This document shows, in pieces, positions 27,479 to 35,852 of a stretch of DNA of 64,000 nucleotides. Below the pieces are notes generated by a model, which had not been told where the DNA came from, searched no databases, and saw only the letters and a list, made by a program, of their open reading frames with translations. Every line of letters starts with the position of its first letter. Position 1 is the stretch's first letter. Source of the DNA: VRUE01 sp963703175 (GTDB taxonomy: Bacteria; Actinomycetota; Thermoleophilia; Solirubrobacterales; 70-9); assembly GCA_963703175.1 (NCBI GenBank), contig OY969794.1:1240001-1304000 (forward strand), written 5' to 3'. Made by a program: the position numbers and the translations under genes.

Positions 27479-28645
27479 ATGCGCTTTCGCCTCATAGCCC
27501 TGTTCTTCTTCCTCCTGGCGCCCAGCGCCCAGGCGGGCGTGCGCTGGGTCGTCGTCGGCCACGGCTTCGGCCACGGCGTCGGCATGAGCCAGTACGGCGC
27601 CTACGGCTACGCCAGCCACGGCAAGGGCTACCGCTTCATCCTCGGCCATTACTACTCGGGGACGAGGATCGGAACGCTGTCCGGGCCCCGCATCGTCCGC
27701 GTTCTGATCGACGTTAGTGGCGGCAACGTCGGCTTCTCCGGCGCCAGCAGCGCCTGCGGCAAAAGCCTCGATGCCGGCCGCTCCTACGCGGCCCACCGAG
27801 TCGGTCGCAGCGTGCAACTGCGCAGCTCCGGCGGCAAAGCGCTCGCCAACTGCGGCGGCAAGCTCCGTGCTGCCGGCGCTGGCCAGGTCTCGATCAAGGG
27901 CAGCATCTACCGAGGGGCGCTTGAGGTCGTACCGACGGCAGAAGCCGCCGGTTCGCTCAACGCCGTCAATGCCCTGCCGGTTGACCAGTACGTGAAAGGC
28001 GTGGTGCCGAACGAGTCGCCGGCCTCCTGGCCGCTTGCCGCGCTGCAGGCCCAGGCTGTCGCGGCCCGCTCCTATGCGCTTTCGACCCAGGTCGGCGGCA
28101 ACGGCTTTGACCTCTACCCCGACACCCGCAGCCAGGTCTACGGCGGGCTCGAAAGCGAGGCGGCGAGTGGTAACCAGGCGGTGATGACCACGAAGGGCCA
28201 GGTCGTCATGTACGGCGGCAAGATCGCCGAGACCTTCTTCTCGGCCTGCTCCGGCGGCCATACCGAGAGCATCCAGAACGTCTTCTTCGGCCCGCCGATC
28301 CCGTACCTGGTGGGAGTGCCAGACCCCTACGACGGCGCCTGCCCTCTACATACCTGGAAGCTGACCTTCAGCGGCCGCGAGCTGAGCGATCGTTTAGGTA
28401 GCTACCTGGATGGACAGCTCGAACGAGTCGTCGTGACGAAACGTGGGCTCTCACCTCGAATCATCTGGGCCAAGCTCTACGGGAGTGGCGGTGTGACCAA
28501 GATCCGCGGCGACCAGCTCGAGTCGGCTCTCGGTGCCTACGACCGCTGGATGGACTTCCACGAGTTCGTCAACGGCAAAGCGGTCGGTGGCGGCGGAAGC
28601 AAAGAGCCGCCGCCGTCAGGTCCTGCTGGTGGCGTTGGTCAGTAG
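27479..28645 (+). CDS. SpoIID/LytB domain secreted protein
   Basis: A 388-residue protein with an N-terminal signal (residues 1-19, ending AQAG). GHGFGHGVGMSQYGAYGYA near residue 25 and the SpoIID core LPVDQYVKGVVPNESPASWP...ALQAQAVAARSYAL near 165-200 match the SpoIID/LytB family, with FFSACSGGHTES near 255. The family includes lytic transglycosylases that cut glycan strands lacking stem peptides. In a non-sporulating actinobacterium a cell-wall remodelling role is likely. The C-terminus is a Gly/Pro-rich tail. The stop codon abuts a palindromic repeat. Confidence 0.85.
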   Translation: MRFRLIALFFFLLAPSAQAGVRWVVVGHGFGHGVGMSQYGAYGYASHGKGYRFILGHYYSGTRIGTLSGPRIVRVLIDVSGGNVGFSGASSACGKSLDAGRSYAAHRVGRSVQLRSSGGKALANCGGKLRAAGAGQVSIKGSIYRGALEVVPTAEAAGSLNAVNALPVDQYVKGVVPNESPASWPLAALQAQAVAARSYALSTQVGGNGFDLYPDTRSQVYGGLESEAASGNQAVMTTKGQVVMYGGKIAETFFSACSGGHTESIQNVFFGPPIPYLVGVPDPYDGACPLHTWKLTFSGRELSDRLGSYLDGQLERVVVTKRGLSPRIIWAKLYGSGGVTKIRGDQLESALGAYDRWMDFHEFVNGKAVGGGGSKEPPPSGPAGGVGQ

Positions 28646-28775
28646 GAAGGGCGGGGGTCGCCTCGCCGAGTGCCCACCACCGCCTTCGGCGGTGGAATTT
28701 AGTGCCGCTTCGCGGCTGGAATTACCCTGCCGGGGCCGCTTCGCGAGGCATCGTCGAGGCGACCCCCGCCCTTCC
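28645..28775. repeat. Nested palindromic element, family A copy 1 (inverted orientation)
   Basis: Perfect 21-base arms (28645-28665 and 28755-28775; inner part GGGGGTCGCCTCG against CGAGGCGACCCCC) surround an 89-base core carrying three GAA-loop mini-hairpins: CGCCTTCGGCG, GCCGCTTCGCGGC and GCCGCTTCGCG when read on plus. The core is the reverse complement of the elements at 31483, 39506 and 48667. It starts at the last base of the SpoIID-like stop and ends five bases before the next, convergent gene's stop. Confidence 0.9.
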
Positions 28776-28780
28776 TCTCA

Positions 28781-29770
28781 TCAGCCGTCGGCATACGGCT
28801 GGACGGGGATGCCATGGTCGGTCTCTCTCATGCCTAGCTCGTAAGCAGCCCCAGCTGGGAGAGAGAGCTGGAGAGGCGGCAGCGCCGGGCGTTCCACAGT
28901 TAGCTCTAGGTCTGAGACCGAGCAGTTGAGCGTGTTGTGCTCGGGGCCCTTCGGGTCGGCGTAGATCCAGCCTACGAAGTCCTTGCGCGGGGCTGAGACG
29001 CGGCCTCTGACCACTATGTCCTTACCGGGGAGGACGAAGCTGCACTCGCCTGCCGACTCTTCGATCGTCGCGTCGCGGATCTGGCCGAAGCCGCCTAGAC
29101 GGTGGGGCTTGCCTTCGAGCATCAGCATTCCCGAAGGAACCCACGGGGTGGTCCAGGGACCCAGCTTGATTCGGGCCGCGCCGGCGTCGAAGTAGGTGTC
29201 GGGAGATCCCTCGAAGCCCGTGCCCTCCAGCCAGACCCAGCGCTCGGCGTGCTCCGTTCCCCAGTTGTGGCCGATCATTCCCGGCCAGCCGCCGATCTCG
29301 ATCGTCTCCCCGTCGATCTCCAGCCGGCCGTCGAAGCGGGCGTCGGGGAAAGGCGCGACGAACTTGGTTTTCGGCAGCCGCGTCTCGTAGAGACGATCCG
29401 ACGGCAGGTACTTGCATGGCTCGGCGTCGCCGGAGAAGGTCAGATCCCAGGATGCCTTGACCGCGTCGGTGTCAACCGTGCCGACTGCGCGACCCGGGCC
29501 GACCTCCGCGCCGTCGACCTTGATCCACGAGCCATCGGGAACCGACAGCTCCGCGGCCGGAACCGTGACCTTGGTCGCCCGCGGCGCCTCCGCCTCGCGG
29601 TCGAAAAGGACAAACCAGATCGAGGCCTTGGCCTCGGCGCCGGGGCGCTTGTGGACCGTGTGGCGAATCCAGATTCCCTGGCCGCCGCCGGGCCGGCAGG
29701 CCTTTATGTAGAAGCTCTCGTAGTGACCGGCCTTAGCGGCGACCTGCGGAAACCGCGCACCCTGGTCCAT
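28781..29770 (-). CDS. CrtC/AttH-like lipocalin-superfamily protein
   Basis: A 329-residue soluble protein rich in beta strands and tryptophan. The mid-protein GMIGHNWGTEHAERWVWLEG (near 165-185) is the GHNWG-type signature of the hydroxyneurosporene synthase (CrtC)/AttH/tocopherol-cyclase-like superfamily. The N-terminal half has GIWIRHTVHKRPG and the C-terminal half SFVLPGKDIVVRG. Members include isoprenoid hydratases and cyclases and proteins of unknown role. No signal peptide is seen. No carotenoid genes are nearby, so a specific reaction is not claimed. Confidence 0.68.
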   Translation of the reverse strand: MDQGARFPQVAAKAGHYESFYIKACRPGGGQGIWIRHTVHKRPGAEAKASIWFVLFDREAEAPRATKVTVPAAELSVPDGSWIKVDGAEVGPGRAVGTVDTDAVKASWDLTFSGDAEPCKYLPSDRLYETRLPKTKFVAPFPDARFDGRLEIDGETIEIGGWPGMIGHNWGTEHAERWVWLEGTGFEGSPDTYFDAGAARIKLGPWTTPWVPSGMLMLEGKPHRLGGFGQIRDATIEESAGECSFVLPGKDIVVRGRVSAPRKDFVGWIYADPKGPEHNTLNCSVSDLELTVERPALPPLQLSLPAGAAYELGMRETDHGIPVQPYADG

Positions 29771-29779
29771 ATGGAAACC

Positions 29780-29904
29780 CTAGACGCCCGCAAACCAAGC
29801 AGGTCGGGGGACGCAGGGAGTGAGGAAGGGGAGCGCACTTTTTAGTGCGTGACCCGACCGAACGACTGAGGACCCCGAGATGCGCAGCGTTTGCGGGCGT
29901 CTAG
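29780..29904. repeat. Nested palindrome overlapping the ychF stop (singleton)
   Basis: Perfect 16-base arms CTAGACGCCCGCAAAC (29780-29795) and GTTTGCGGGCGTCTAG (29889-29904) enclose a core with further pairing (AGGTCGGG against CCCGACC, and GCGCACTTTTTAGTGCG). The right arm contains the ychF stop codon. Core sequence is not shared with the other repeat families in the window, but the design is similar. Confidence 0.75.
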
Positions 29905-30974
29905 ACCTTGATCGTGATTACGTCGCCGTCTTGGACGACATAGTCGCGGCCCTCGATGCGGAGCAGGCCGCGGTCGCGGCCGGCCGAGTAGCCACCGCAC
30001 TCGACCAGCGCGTCCCAGCCGATCACCTCGGCTTTGATGAAAGCGTCCTGGATCTCGGTGTGGATCGTGCCCGCCGCCTCCAAAGCGGTTGCCCCGCGCC
30101 AAAGCGGCCGGGCAACAGCTTCCTTGTCCTCGCCGGCGGTAAAGAACGTGATCAGCTCAAGCAGGTCATAGGCGGCGCGGACCAGGCGGGCCAGGCCTGA
30201 GCCCTCGACACCATAGGACTCGCGCATCTCCTCCGCTTCGGCGGGGTCGAGCTCGGCCAGCTCGCCCTCGATCCGGGCGCTGACCGCGACCACGCCGGCA
30301 CCAACCTCGGCGGCGTGGCCGGCGACCGCAGCGGGCGGCTCGGCGTCGCCCTCGTCGACGTTGGCGACATAGAGGATCGGCTTTGAAGTCAGAGCCTGCA
30401 GATTGGCGGGGCCGTGGGCGGCGGCATCGGGTACCGGCACGGAGCGGGCGGGTTTGCCGGCGGCGAGCGCCTCGACCACCTGCTCGAGCCAGTCGCGCTC
30501 GGCGATCGCATCGAGGTCGCCGGACTTAGCGCCCTTGCGCACCCGGTCGAGTCGGCGCGTGGCTTGCTCGTAGTCGGAGAGGACCAGCTCGGTCTCGATC
30601 GTCTCGATGTCGGCCAATGGGTCGACGCGGCCGTCGGGGTGCGGCACGCCCGAATCGGCGTGGCAACGGACGACGTGGCAGATCGCATCGGTCTCGCGGA
30701 TCGAGGCGAGGAACTGGTTGCCCAGGCCCTCGCCTTCGGAGGCGCCTTTGACCAGGCCGGCGATGTCGTGGAAGGAGATCGTCGCCGGGACCAACTCGGA
30801 GCTGCGCACCGTCTCACCCACCTGCTGCAGCCGCTCGTCGGGCACTTGAGCCACCGCCACGTTGGGCTCGATCGTCGTGAACGGATAGTCGCCGGTCTGC
30901 GCGCCGCCCTTGGTCAGCGCATTGAAGAGGGTCGACTTGCCCGCGTTGGGCAAGCCAACGATTCCCACCTTCAT
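29901..30974 (-). CDS. ychF: Ribosome-binding ATPase YchF (OLA1-type)
   Basis: A 357-residue Obg-family P-loop protein. G1 GIVGLPNAGKSTLFNALT at residues 5-22, switch region YPFTTIEPNVAVA, G3 DIAGLVKGASEGEGLGNQFL, and YVANVDEGD at the G4 position, where the usual NKxD is altered, which explains ATP preference in this family. A C-terminal TGS domain ends in YVVQDGDVITIKV. It associates with ribosomes and stress responses. The ATG at 30974 overlaps the PAP2 stop (ATGA), so the two are coupled, PAP2 first. Confidence 0.94.
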   Translation of the reverse strand: MKVGIVGLPNAGKSTLFNALTKGGAQTGDYPFTTIEPNVAVAQVPDERLQQVGETVRSSELVPATISFHDIAGLVKGASEGEGLGNQFLASIRETDAICHVVRCHADSGVPHPDGRVDPLADIETIETELVLSDYEQATRRLDRVRKGAKSGDLDAIAERDWLEQVVEALAAGKPARSVPVPDAAAHGPANLQALTSKPILYVANVDEGDAEPPAAVAGHAAEVGAGVVAVSARIEGELAELDPAEAEEMRESYGVEGSGLARLVRAAYDLLELITFFTAGEDKEAVARPLWRGATALEAAGTIHTEIQDAFIKAEVIGWDALVECGGYSAGRDRGLLRIEGRDYVVQDGDVITIKV

Positions 30975-31465
30975 AGGGAGAGAGGAACGATCAGGCCCAG
31001 AGCGACGCCGAGTACGGCGCCAACCAGGACATCGGACGGATAGTGCATCCCCAGGTAGGGACGACCCAGCGCAAGCGCAAGCGCCAGAACAAACGCCAGC
31101 GCCCCAAGTGGCTCAACCCGAGCCATTGCCGTCGCCACAGCAAACGAAGAAGTCGCGTGTGCCGAGGGAAAGCTGAGCGAGCTAGGCGCCCCGCCCAAAG
31201 GAGGCAGCCCCTCCAACACCGGCCGCGGCCTCTTCGCGATCAGCTTGACCACATAGTTGAGCCCAATAGCAATCGGCCCCAGCGCAGCACAGATCAACCA
31301 GGCTTCGCGATTGGAGCCATCCAGGATCGCCAGCGCAACCCCAACAGCCACCCAAATCGCCCCATTGTTCCCAGCCTTCCCCAAACCCTTCGCAGCTTTC
31401 TCCAAGCCGGGGGTGTGGCCGGTAGTCCGCATAAAGCGCAGGAGCGTCAGATCGAGGTTCGCCAT
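30971..31465 (-). CDS. PAP2 superfamily membrane phosphatase
   Basis: A 164-residue membrane protein from ATG 31465 (MANLDLTLLRFMRTTG). The PAP2 motifs are visible in order: KLIAKRPRP (KxxxxxxRP) near 75-82, PSAHATSS (PSGH-type) near 100, and GRPYLGMHYPSDVLVG (SRxxxxxHxxxD) near 134-148. Probably dephosphorylates a lipid phosphate such as undecaprenyl or phosphatidic acid phosphate at the outer face of the membrane; substrate is not specified by sequence. Longer starts read into the palindromic repeat and are unlikely. It is coupled to ychF. Confidence 0.85.
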   Translation of the reverse strand: MANLDLTLLRFMRTTGHTPGLEKAAKGLGKAGNNGAIWVAVGVALAILDGSNREAWLICAALGPIAIGLNYVVKLIAKRPRPVLEGLPPLGGAPSSLSFPSAHATSSFAVATAMARVEPLGALAFVLALALALGRPYLGMHYPSDVLVGAVLGVALGLIVPLSL

Positions 31466-31482
31466 CGGCCGCGCAGGATATT

Positions 31483-31612
31483 GGGAGTCAGGGGTCTTCA
31501 CGGGAGTGCCTCGCGAAGCGGCTCCGCAGAGTAATTCCCCAGCCGCGAAGCGGCACCAAATTTCACCGCCGAAGGCGGTGACAGGCACCTCCCGTGAAGG
31601 CCCCTGACTCCC
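31483..31612. repeat. Nested palindromic element, family A copy 2
   Basis: Arms of 24 bases (31483-31506 and 31589-31612) match at 23 positions (GGGAGTCAGGGG-T/C-CTTCACGGGAG in inverted relation). The 82-base core begins TGCCTCGCGAAGCGGCTCC and includes CAGCCGCGAAGCGGCACC and CACCGCCGAAGGCGGTG. It lies between divergent genes, so a terminator role is unlikely. The arms differ completely from those of the other copies. Confidence 0.9.
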
Positions 31613-31647
31613 CCACCCTTCAAGGTCAATCAGAATCGGACAAGCAA

Positions 31648-32616
31648 ATGCCCTTCGTCCCCGGATACACCCACACCCCCGGCCACCACTGCGGCTCGAC
31701 CGCCCTCCGCAACCTCCTGGCCTTCCACGGCGTAGAGCTAAGCGAGGAGATGGCGTTCGGGCTCGGCGCTGGCGCCTGCTTCTACTACGTGACGATCGAG
31801 CAAGCCTCGCCAACCCGCTGGTTCAACGGCCGCACCGCCCGCCTCGAGGAGAACTTCGACGATCTGACCGGGGCGGCGCTGCAGCTGCGCACCTTTGAGC
31901 CTGGCGACGATGGCGCCTGGGCCGCCGCCCACGCCGAGGTCGACGCCGGCAGGCCCGTCCTCCTGCTCACCGACCTTTTCCACCTCGACCACTACGGCAA
32001 CTCGGCCCACTTTCCCGGTCACGCCGTCGTCCTCGCCGGCTACGACGATGAGGTGGCGTACCTCTCCAACACCGGCTTCGAGCAGCTGCAGACGACCCAG
32101 CTCCAGAACCTCGACAAAGCACGCCACAGCGACCATCCCGCCTACCCACTCTCCGGCCACATGTTCACGGTCGGGGGCGAGGTATCTCCCGAGCGCTTAC
32201 GGGAAGCGGTACCGGCGGCGATCGAGCGCGCCGCCCGGGCGATGGTCGAACCCGAGTTCCGCGACTTCTCCGGCCTCGACGCCGTGCACCGCCTTGCCGC
32301 CGAGGCGGGCTCCTGGCCCGAAGTCGCCGAGGACTGGCAGTGGTGCGCCCGCTTCGGCTACCAGGTGATTGAGCGACGCGGCACTGGCGGCGGCGCCTTC
32401 AGGCTGATGTACTCGCGCTTCCTCGAAGAGGCAGGTCGCCCGGAGGCGTCGCTTGCCGCCGATGCCGCCGATGCTTGGACGGACCTGGCCAACGCCTTCC
32501 ACACCGCAAGCGAGCGCGACGAGCCGGAGCCGGGCCTCTGGCGCCAGATCGACACCGCGGCCAACCGTGTAGCCGAGGCGGAGGGGCGCCTCTGGACCTC
32601 TTTGGCCATTCCGTAG
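31648..32616 (+). CDS. BtrH N-terminal domain/DUF4872-type protein
   Basis: A 322-residue cytoplasmic protein starting MPFVPGYTHTPGHHCGSTAL. The early Cys in HHCGSTALRNLL, with MAFGLGAGACFYY about 30 residues later and FPGHAVVLAGYDD near 130, fits the BtrH family: papain-like acyltransferases, the prototype moving an acyl chain from carrier protein to the aminoglycoside in butirosin synthesis. The C-terminal half (about 170-322) matches the helical DUF4872 part. No biosynthetic cluster surrounds it, so the substrate is unknown. Start chosen after the repeat; earlier starts would read through it. Confidence 0.72.
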   Translation: MPFVPGYTHTPGHHCGSTALRNLLAFHGVELSEEMAFGLGAGACFYYVTIEQASPTRWFNGRTARLEENFDDLTGAALQLRTFEPGDDGAWAAAHAEVDAGRPVLLLTDLFHLDHYGNSAHFPGHAVVLAGYDDEVAYLSNTGFEQLQTTQLQNLDKARHSDHPAYPLSGHMFTVGGEVSPERLREAVPAAIERAARAMVEPEFRDFSGLDAVHRLAAEAGSWPEVAEDWQWCARFGYQVIERRGTGGGAFRLMYSRFLEEAGRPEASLAADAADAWTDLANAFHTASERDEPEPGLWRQIDTAANRVAEAEGRLWTSLAIP

Positions 32617-32715
32617 TTATCCCCGATGGAGCCCGCTGGGTCCATGGTGTACCGTTTTTAACTGCGGGAGGCGGGTAGCTCAATTTTGAAACCCGTCTTT
32701 GGAGGAGAGTCTCAT

Positions 32716-35565
32716 ATGAGAGGTAAGCGAGGCCCGCTTGGGCTGCTAGCGCTCACTGCAGCATTCTTTGTTCTCGCAGTTGGAGCATCCAGCTCCCAGG
32801 CCGCGTTTGGGATCGCGGAATGGGAAGCGGTCACTTGCAAAGAAAACGTCGACACGCCCCTCGAAGTCGGGCCACCGCCGAAAGCCCTCACCGGTGTCTT
32901 TCCTATTCCTGACGATCCTGAACAGTGCAATAAAAACACTGATGGCAAGTGGTTTACGCAGGCTGCGGGTCACCCCAACTTCGGTATCACCGACTTCACC
33001 CTGAACACGTTGACGGGCCCGGGAGTGAACGGGTTCCCCGATGGGTTCGTCGAAGAAATCGTCGTCGACACCCCAGAAGGCCTCGGGGTAAATCCGGAGG
33101 CAACCCCCAAAAAGTGCACCGTGGCGCAGTTGAGCGCGAATCCGCCGGCATGCCCCCTGGAATCCCTGGTCGGCTTCAACTACCTGACGGTTGCAGGGCA
33201 GGCCCCTCCTTGTGTTGCACCCGTAGCCAACCAATGCTTGAACGTCCGGGCCAAAGTACCGGTCTTCAACCTGGTGTCGTTCGAGGGCGTGCCGTCGATG
33301 GTCGGGTTCCCGACCAGCGCACCGGGGCAGCCGACGATCATCGTCGGTGACCTCGACCCCAAAGATCAGCATGTCCGGTTCACGATCAGCGGCATCCACC
33401 TGCCGGACACCGAACATCCCCCGATCATCGCGTCCCGCCTCGTCTTCAATGGCAACTTCACCCCGGTCTTCGCCGGCAACTACCTGACCATGCCGAGCAA
33501 CTGCGCCGGCGGCCAGACCACGGTCATCCACGTGAAAGCGCACGGGGGTGCCGAAGACACGGCCAGCTTCACCACCAAAGTCGGAGCCGACGAATGCGAC
33601 TCGACGCCGTTTGTCGTCGACCTCGAAGCCTCCTCGAGCGGGTCCACCGACTCACCCGAACCCTCGACCGTCGACGTGCAGATGCCGGACCAGCTCAAAG
33701 CCAACACCCGCGCCAACTCGCACCTGCTGACGGCGAAGGTCACGCTGCCGGAAGGCGCCGGGCTCAACCCCTCGTTGGCGAACGGGCTGACTCCGTGCAC
33801 GGACGCCCAGTACAAGCAGGGCACGGACGAACCGATCGAATGCCCGGCGTCGTCGCGGATTGGCTCGGTCGAGGTCGAATCCAACGCACTCGACCAACCG
33901 CTCGGCGGTGACGTCTATGTCGCCGAGCCAACCAGCCAGGAACCGCAATCCGGCAATCAGTTCCGGGTCTTCCTCCACGCCTTCAACACCCGTTACGGGG
34001 TCAACGTGCGCCTCGTCGGGCACATCTTCCCGAACCTAAAAACCGGCCAGCTGACGGTGGTCGTGCCGGAAAACCCGCAGGCGCCGTTCAACTCGTTCAA
34101 AATCCATATCGACGGTGGTGCCAAAGGGGCGCTGACGTCTCCTGACACCTGCGGGCCGCACACCACGACGGCGAAATTCACCCCGTGGTCGAGGCCAACC
34201 GAAGAAGTGCCACCCGCCAACGGCAACCCGCAGTTCTCCCTCGACACTCTGCCCGGTGGCGGCCCCTGTCCGAAAACCTTGGCTGAGCGTCCGTTCAGCC
34301 CCGGATATCTGACGAAGATGAACGACACGACGGCGGGCGGGTTCAGCCCTCTCGAAGTGCACATCACGCGGCCCGACGGCGCCCAGGAGATCCGCCGGGT
34401 GACCATCGACCAGCCGCCGGGGGTGGTGGGGTGGTTGAAGGGCGTCGACTACTGCCCCGAGGCAGGAATAGCCGCGGCCGGGACTCAGTCGGGCAAAGCC
34501 GAGCTCGCCAACCCGAGCTGCCCCGCCAACAGCCTCGTCGGCAAGATTGGCACCGCCGCCGGCTCCGGCCCGGCCCCGTTCCACACCGACGGGAAGGTGT
34601 ACCTCGCCGGTCCTTACAAAGGAGCTCCGATAAGCCTGGTCTTCATCACGCCAGCGGTAGCCGGCCCGTTTGATCTCGGCACGATCGTCGTCCGGGCCGC
34701 GCTCAACGTCGACCCCGAAACGGCCCAGGTCCACGCCGTCTCGGATCCGATCCCGTACGTGTTCGGTGGGGTGAAGCTCGACCTCCGCTCGATCGACATA
34801 TCCATCGATCGCCAGAATTTCGCCGTCAACTCGACTACCTGCCGCGAACCGTTCCAGTTCGCGGGCGGGATCTTCGGGGGCGGCGGCGACCCGGAAAACC
34901 CGGGGGCCTGGTTCGAGTCGAAGCAATCGAGCGCCTACCGGGCGACGAACTGTAAGGCGCTGAAATTCAAGCCAAGGTTCTTCGCGCGCATCTTCGGTGG
35001 CAAAAGCCAAACCCAGCGGGCGCAGAACCCGAGGTTCCGGGCGATCGTGCAGGCCCGTGACGGCGACGCCAACCTGCGACGCGGGGCGTTCATCCTGCCG
35101 CGGGCGACGATCCTCGATCAGAGTCACATCAAAACGATCTGCACGAGGGTCCAGCTGGCGGCAAACGAATGTCCGCAGAACTCGATCTACGGGCATGCGG
35201 AAGCAATCTCGCCCCTGCTCGCGGGCAAGCTCAAGGGCCCGGTCTACCTGACCTCGTCCGACCATGAACTGCCGGATCTGCTGGTCAACCTGCGCGGCCA
35301 GGTCCCGATCCAGCTGCGCGGCGTAATCAGCTCCGCCCACGGCCGCCTCAAGACCGTGTTCAACAACACCCCCGACGTGGCGCTCGACAAGTTCATCCTC
35401 AACATGAAGGGCGGAGACAAGGGTCTGTTGGTCAACTCGCGGAACCTCTGCAGTCGGCCAACGAACGGATTCCTCAACCTGCTGGCGCAGAACAGCCGGC
35501 GGGTGAGGACGAACAACCTGCGGCTCAACATCCCCGCCTGCCGCGGGGGCAACCAGCAGCACTGA
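32716..35565 (+). CDS. Large secreted protein of unknown function
   Basis: A 949-residue protein with a strong GGAGGAG ribosome site at 32701-32707 and ATG 32716. The signal peptide (LLALTAAFFVLAVGASSSQA) is followed by a Cys-containing, Pro/Gly/Thr-rich beta-type body. Repeated short themes such as CP-x-NSLVGKIG, CPASSRIGSVEVESNALDQP and CPQNSIYGHAEAISPLLAGK recur near 380, 610 and 825. They imply internal duplication of a unit with G-x-A/V-x-ysP-L-x-G-xVYL. It ends with a basic tail. No enzyme motif is seen; an exported structural or surface role is plausible. Confidence 0.8.
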   Translation: MRGKRGPLGLLALTAAFFVLAVGASSSQAAFGIAEWEAVTCKENVDTPLEVGPPPKALTGVFPIPDDPEQCNKNTDGKWFTQAAGHPNFGITDFTLNTLTGPGVNGFPDGFVEEIVVDTPEGLGVNPEATPKKCTVAQLSANPPACPLESLVGFNYLTVAGQAPPCVAPVANQCLNVRAKVPVFNLVSFEGVPSMVGFPTSAPGQPTIIVGDLDPKDQHVRFTISGIHLPDTEHPPIIASRLVFNGNFTPVFAGNYLTMPSNCAGGQTTVIHVKAHGGAEDTASFTTKVGADECDSTPFVVDLEASSSGSTDSPEPSTVDVQMPDQLKANTRANSHLLTAKVTLPEGAGLNPSLANGLTPCTDAQYKQGTDEPIECPASSRIGSVEVESNALDQPLGGDVYVAEPTSQEPQSGNQFRVFLHAFNTRYGVNVRLVGHIFPNLKTGQLTVVVPENPQAPFNSFKIHIDGGAKGALTSPDTCGPHTTTAKFTPWSRPTEEVPPANGNPQFSLDTLPGGGPCPKTLAERPFSPGYLTKMNDTTAGGFSPLEVHITRPDGAQEIRRVTIDQPPGVVGWLKGVDYCPEAGIAAAGTQSGKAELANPSCPANSLVGKIGTAAGSGPAPFHTDGKVYLAGPYKGAPISLVFITPAVAGPFDLGTIVVRAALNVDPETAQVHAVSDPIPYVFGGVKLDLRSIDISIDRQNFAVNSTTCREPFQFAGGIFGGGGDPENPGAWFESKQSSAYRATNCKALKFKPRFFARIFGGKSQTQRAQNPRFRAIVQARDGDANLRRGAFILPRATILDQSHIKTICTRVQLAANECPQNSIYGHAEAISPLLAGKLKGPVYLTSSDHELPDLLVNLRGQVPIQLRGVISSAHGRLKTVFNNTPDVALDKFILNMKGGDKGLLVNSRNLCSRPTNGFLNLLAQNSRRVRTNNLRLNIPACRGGNQQH

Positions 35566-35573
35566 CGGTCGGA

Positions 35574-35605
35574 TATCGGGGCGGCCCCTCCCAGCCGCCC
35601 CGATA
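35574..35605 (+). terminator. Hairpin terminator after the large secreted protein
   Basis: TATCGGGGCGGC (35574-35585) pairs perfectly with GCCGCCCCGATA (35594-35605) around an eight-base loop, nine bases past the stop. There is no U-tract. Confidence 0.6.
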
Positions 35606-35633
35606 CCACCGTCCGTCCGCTATTCATGAACGT

Positions 35634-35852
35634 ATGGCGGAGGGCGACACGATCCTGCGGACAGCGCGTCGGATCGAGCGGGCGCTCGGCGGGCAAAACC
35701 TGGGTATCCGAGCAGGCAGCACGCGTGGTCGTGCGGCTGGAGTCGAGCGCCTCGACGGAAGTCGTCTCGATCGAGTCGAGGCACGCGGCAAGCACCTGCT
35801 GTTCCACTTCGACGAGCTCGTCCTTCAGGCAGGTGAGACTCGGGCGAAGTAG
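35634..35852 (+). pseudogene. Fpg/Nei DNA glycosylase N-terminal remnant
   Basis: A 72-codon frame beginning MAEGDTILRTARRIERALGG and continuing VEARGKHLLFHFDELVL, the opening strands of the Fpg/Nei family (usual MPEGDT...GKHLL). A full enzyme has about 270 residues with H2TH and zinc-finger domains; these are absent, and the frame ends inside the 3' end of the convergent methyltransferase gene. The catalytic N-terminal proline is replaced by alanine. It is most likely a gene truncated by deletion, with the methyltransferase side brought in or retained. Confidence 0.72.
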
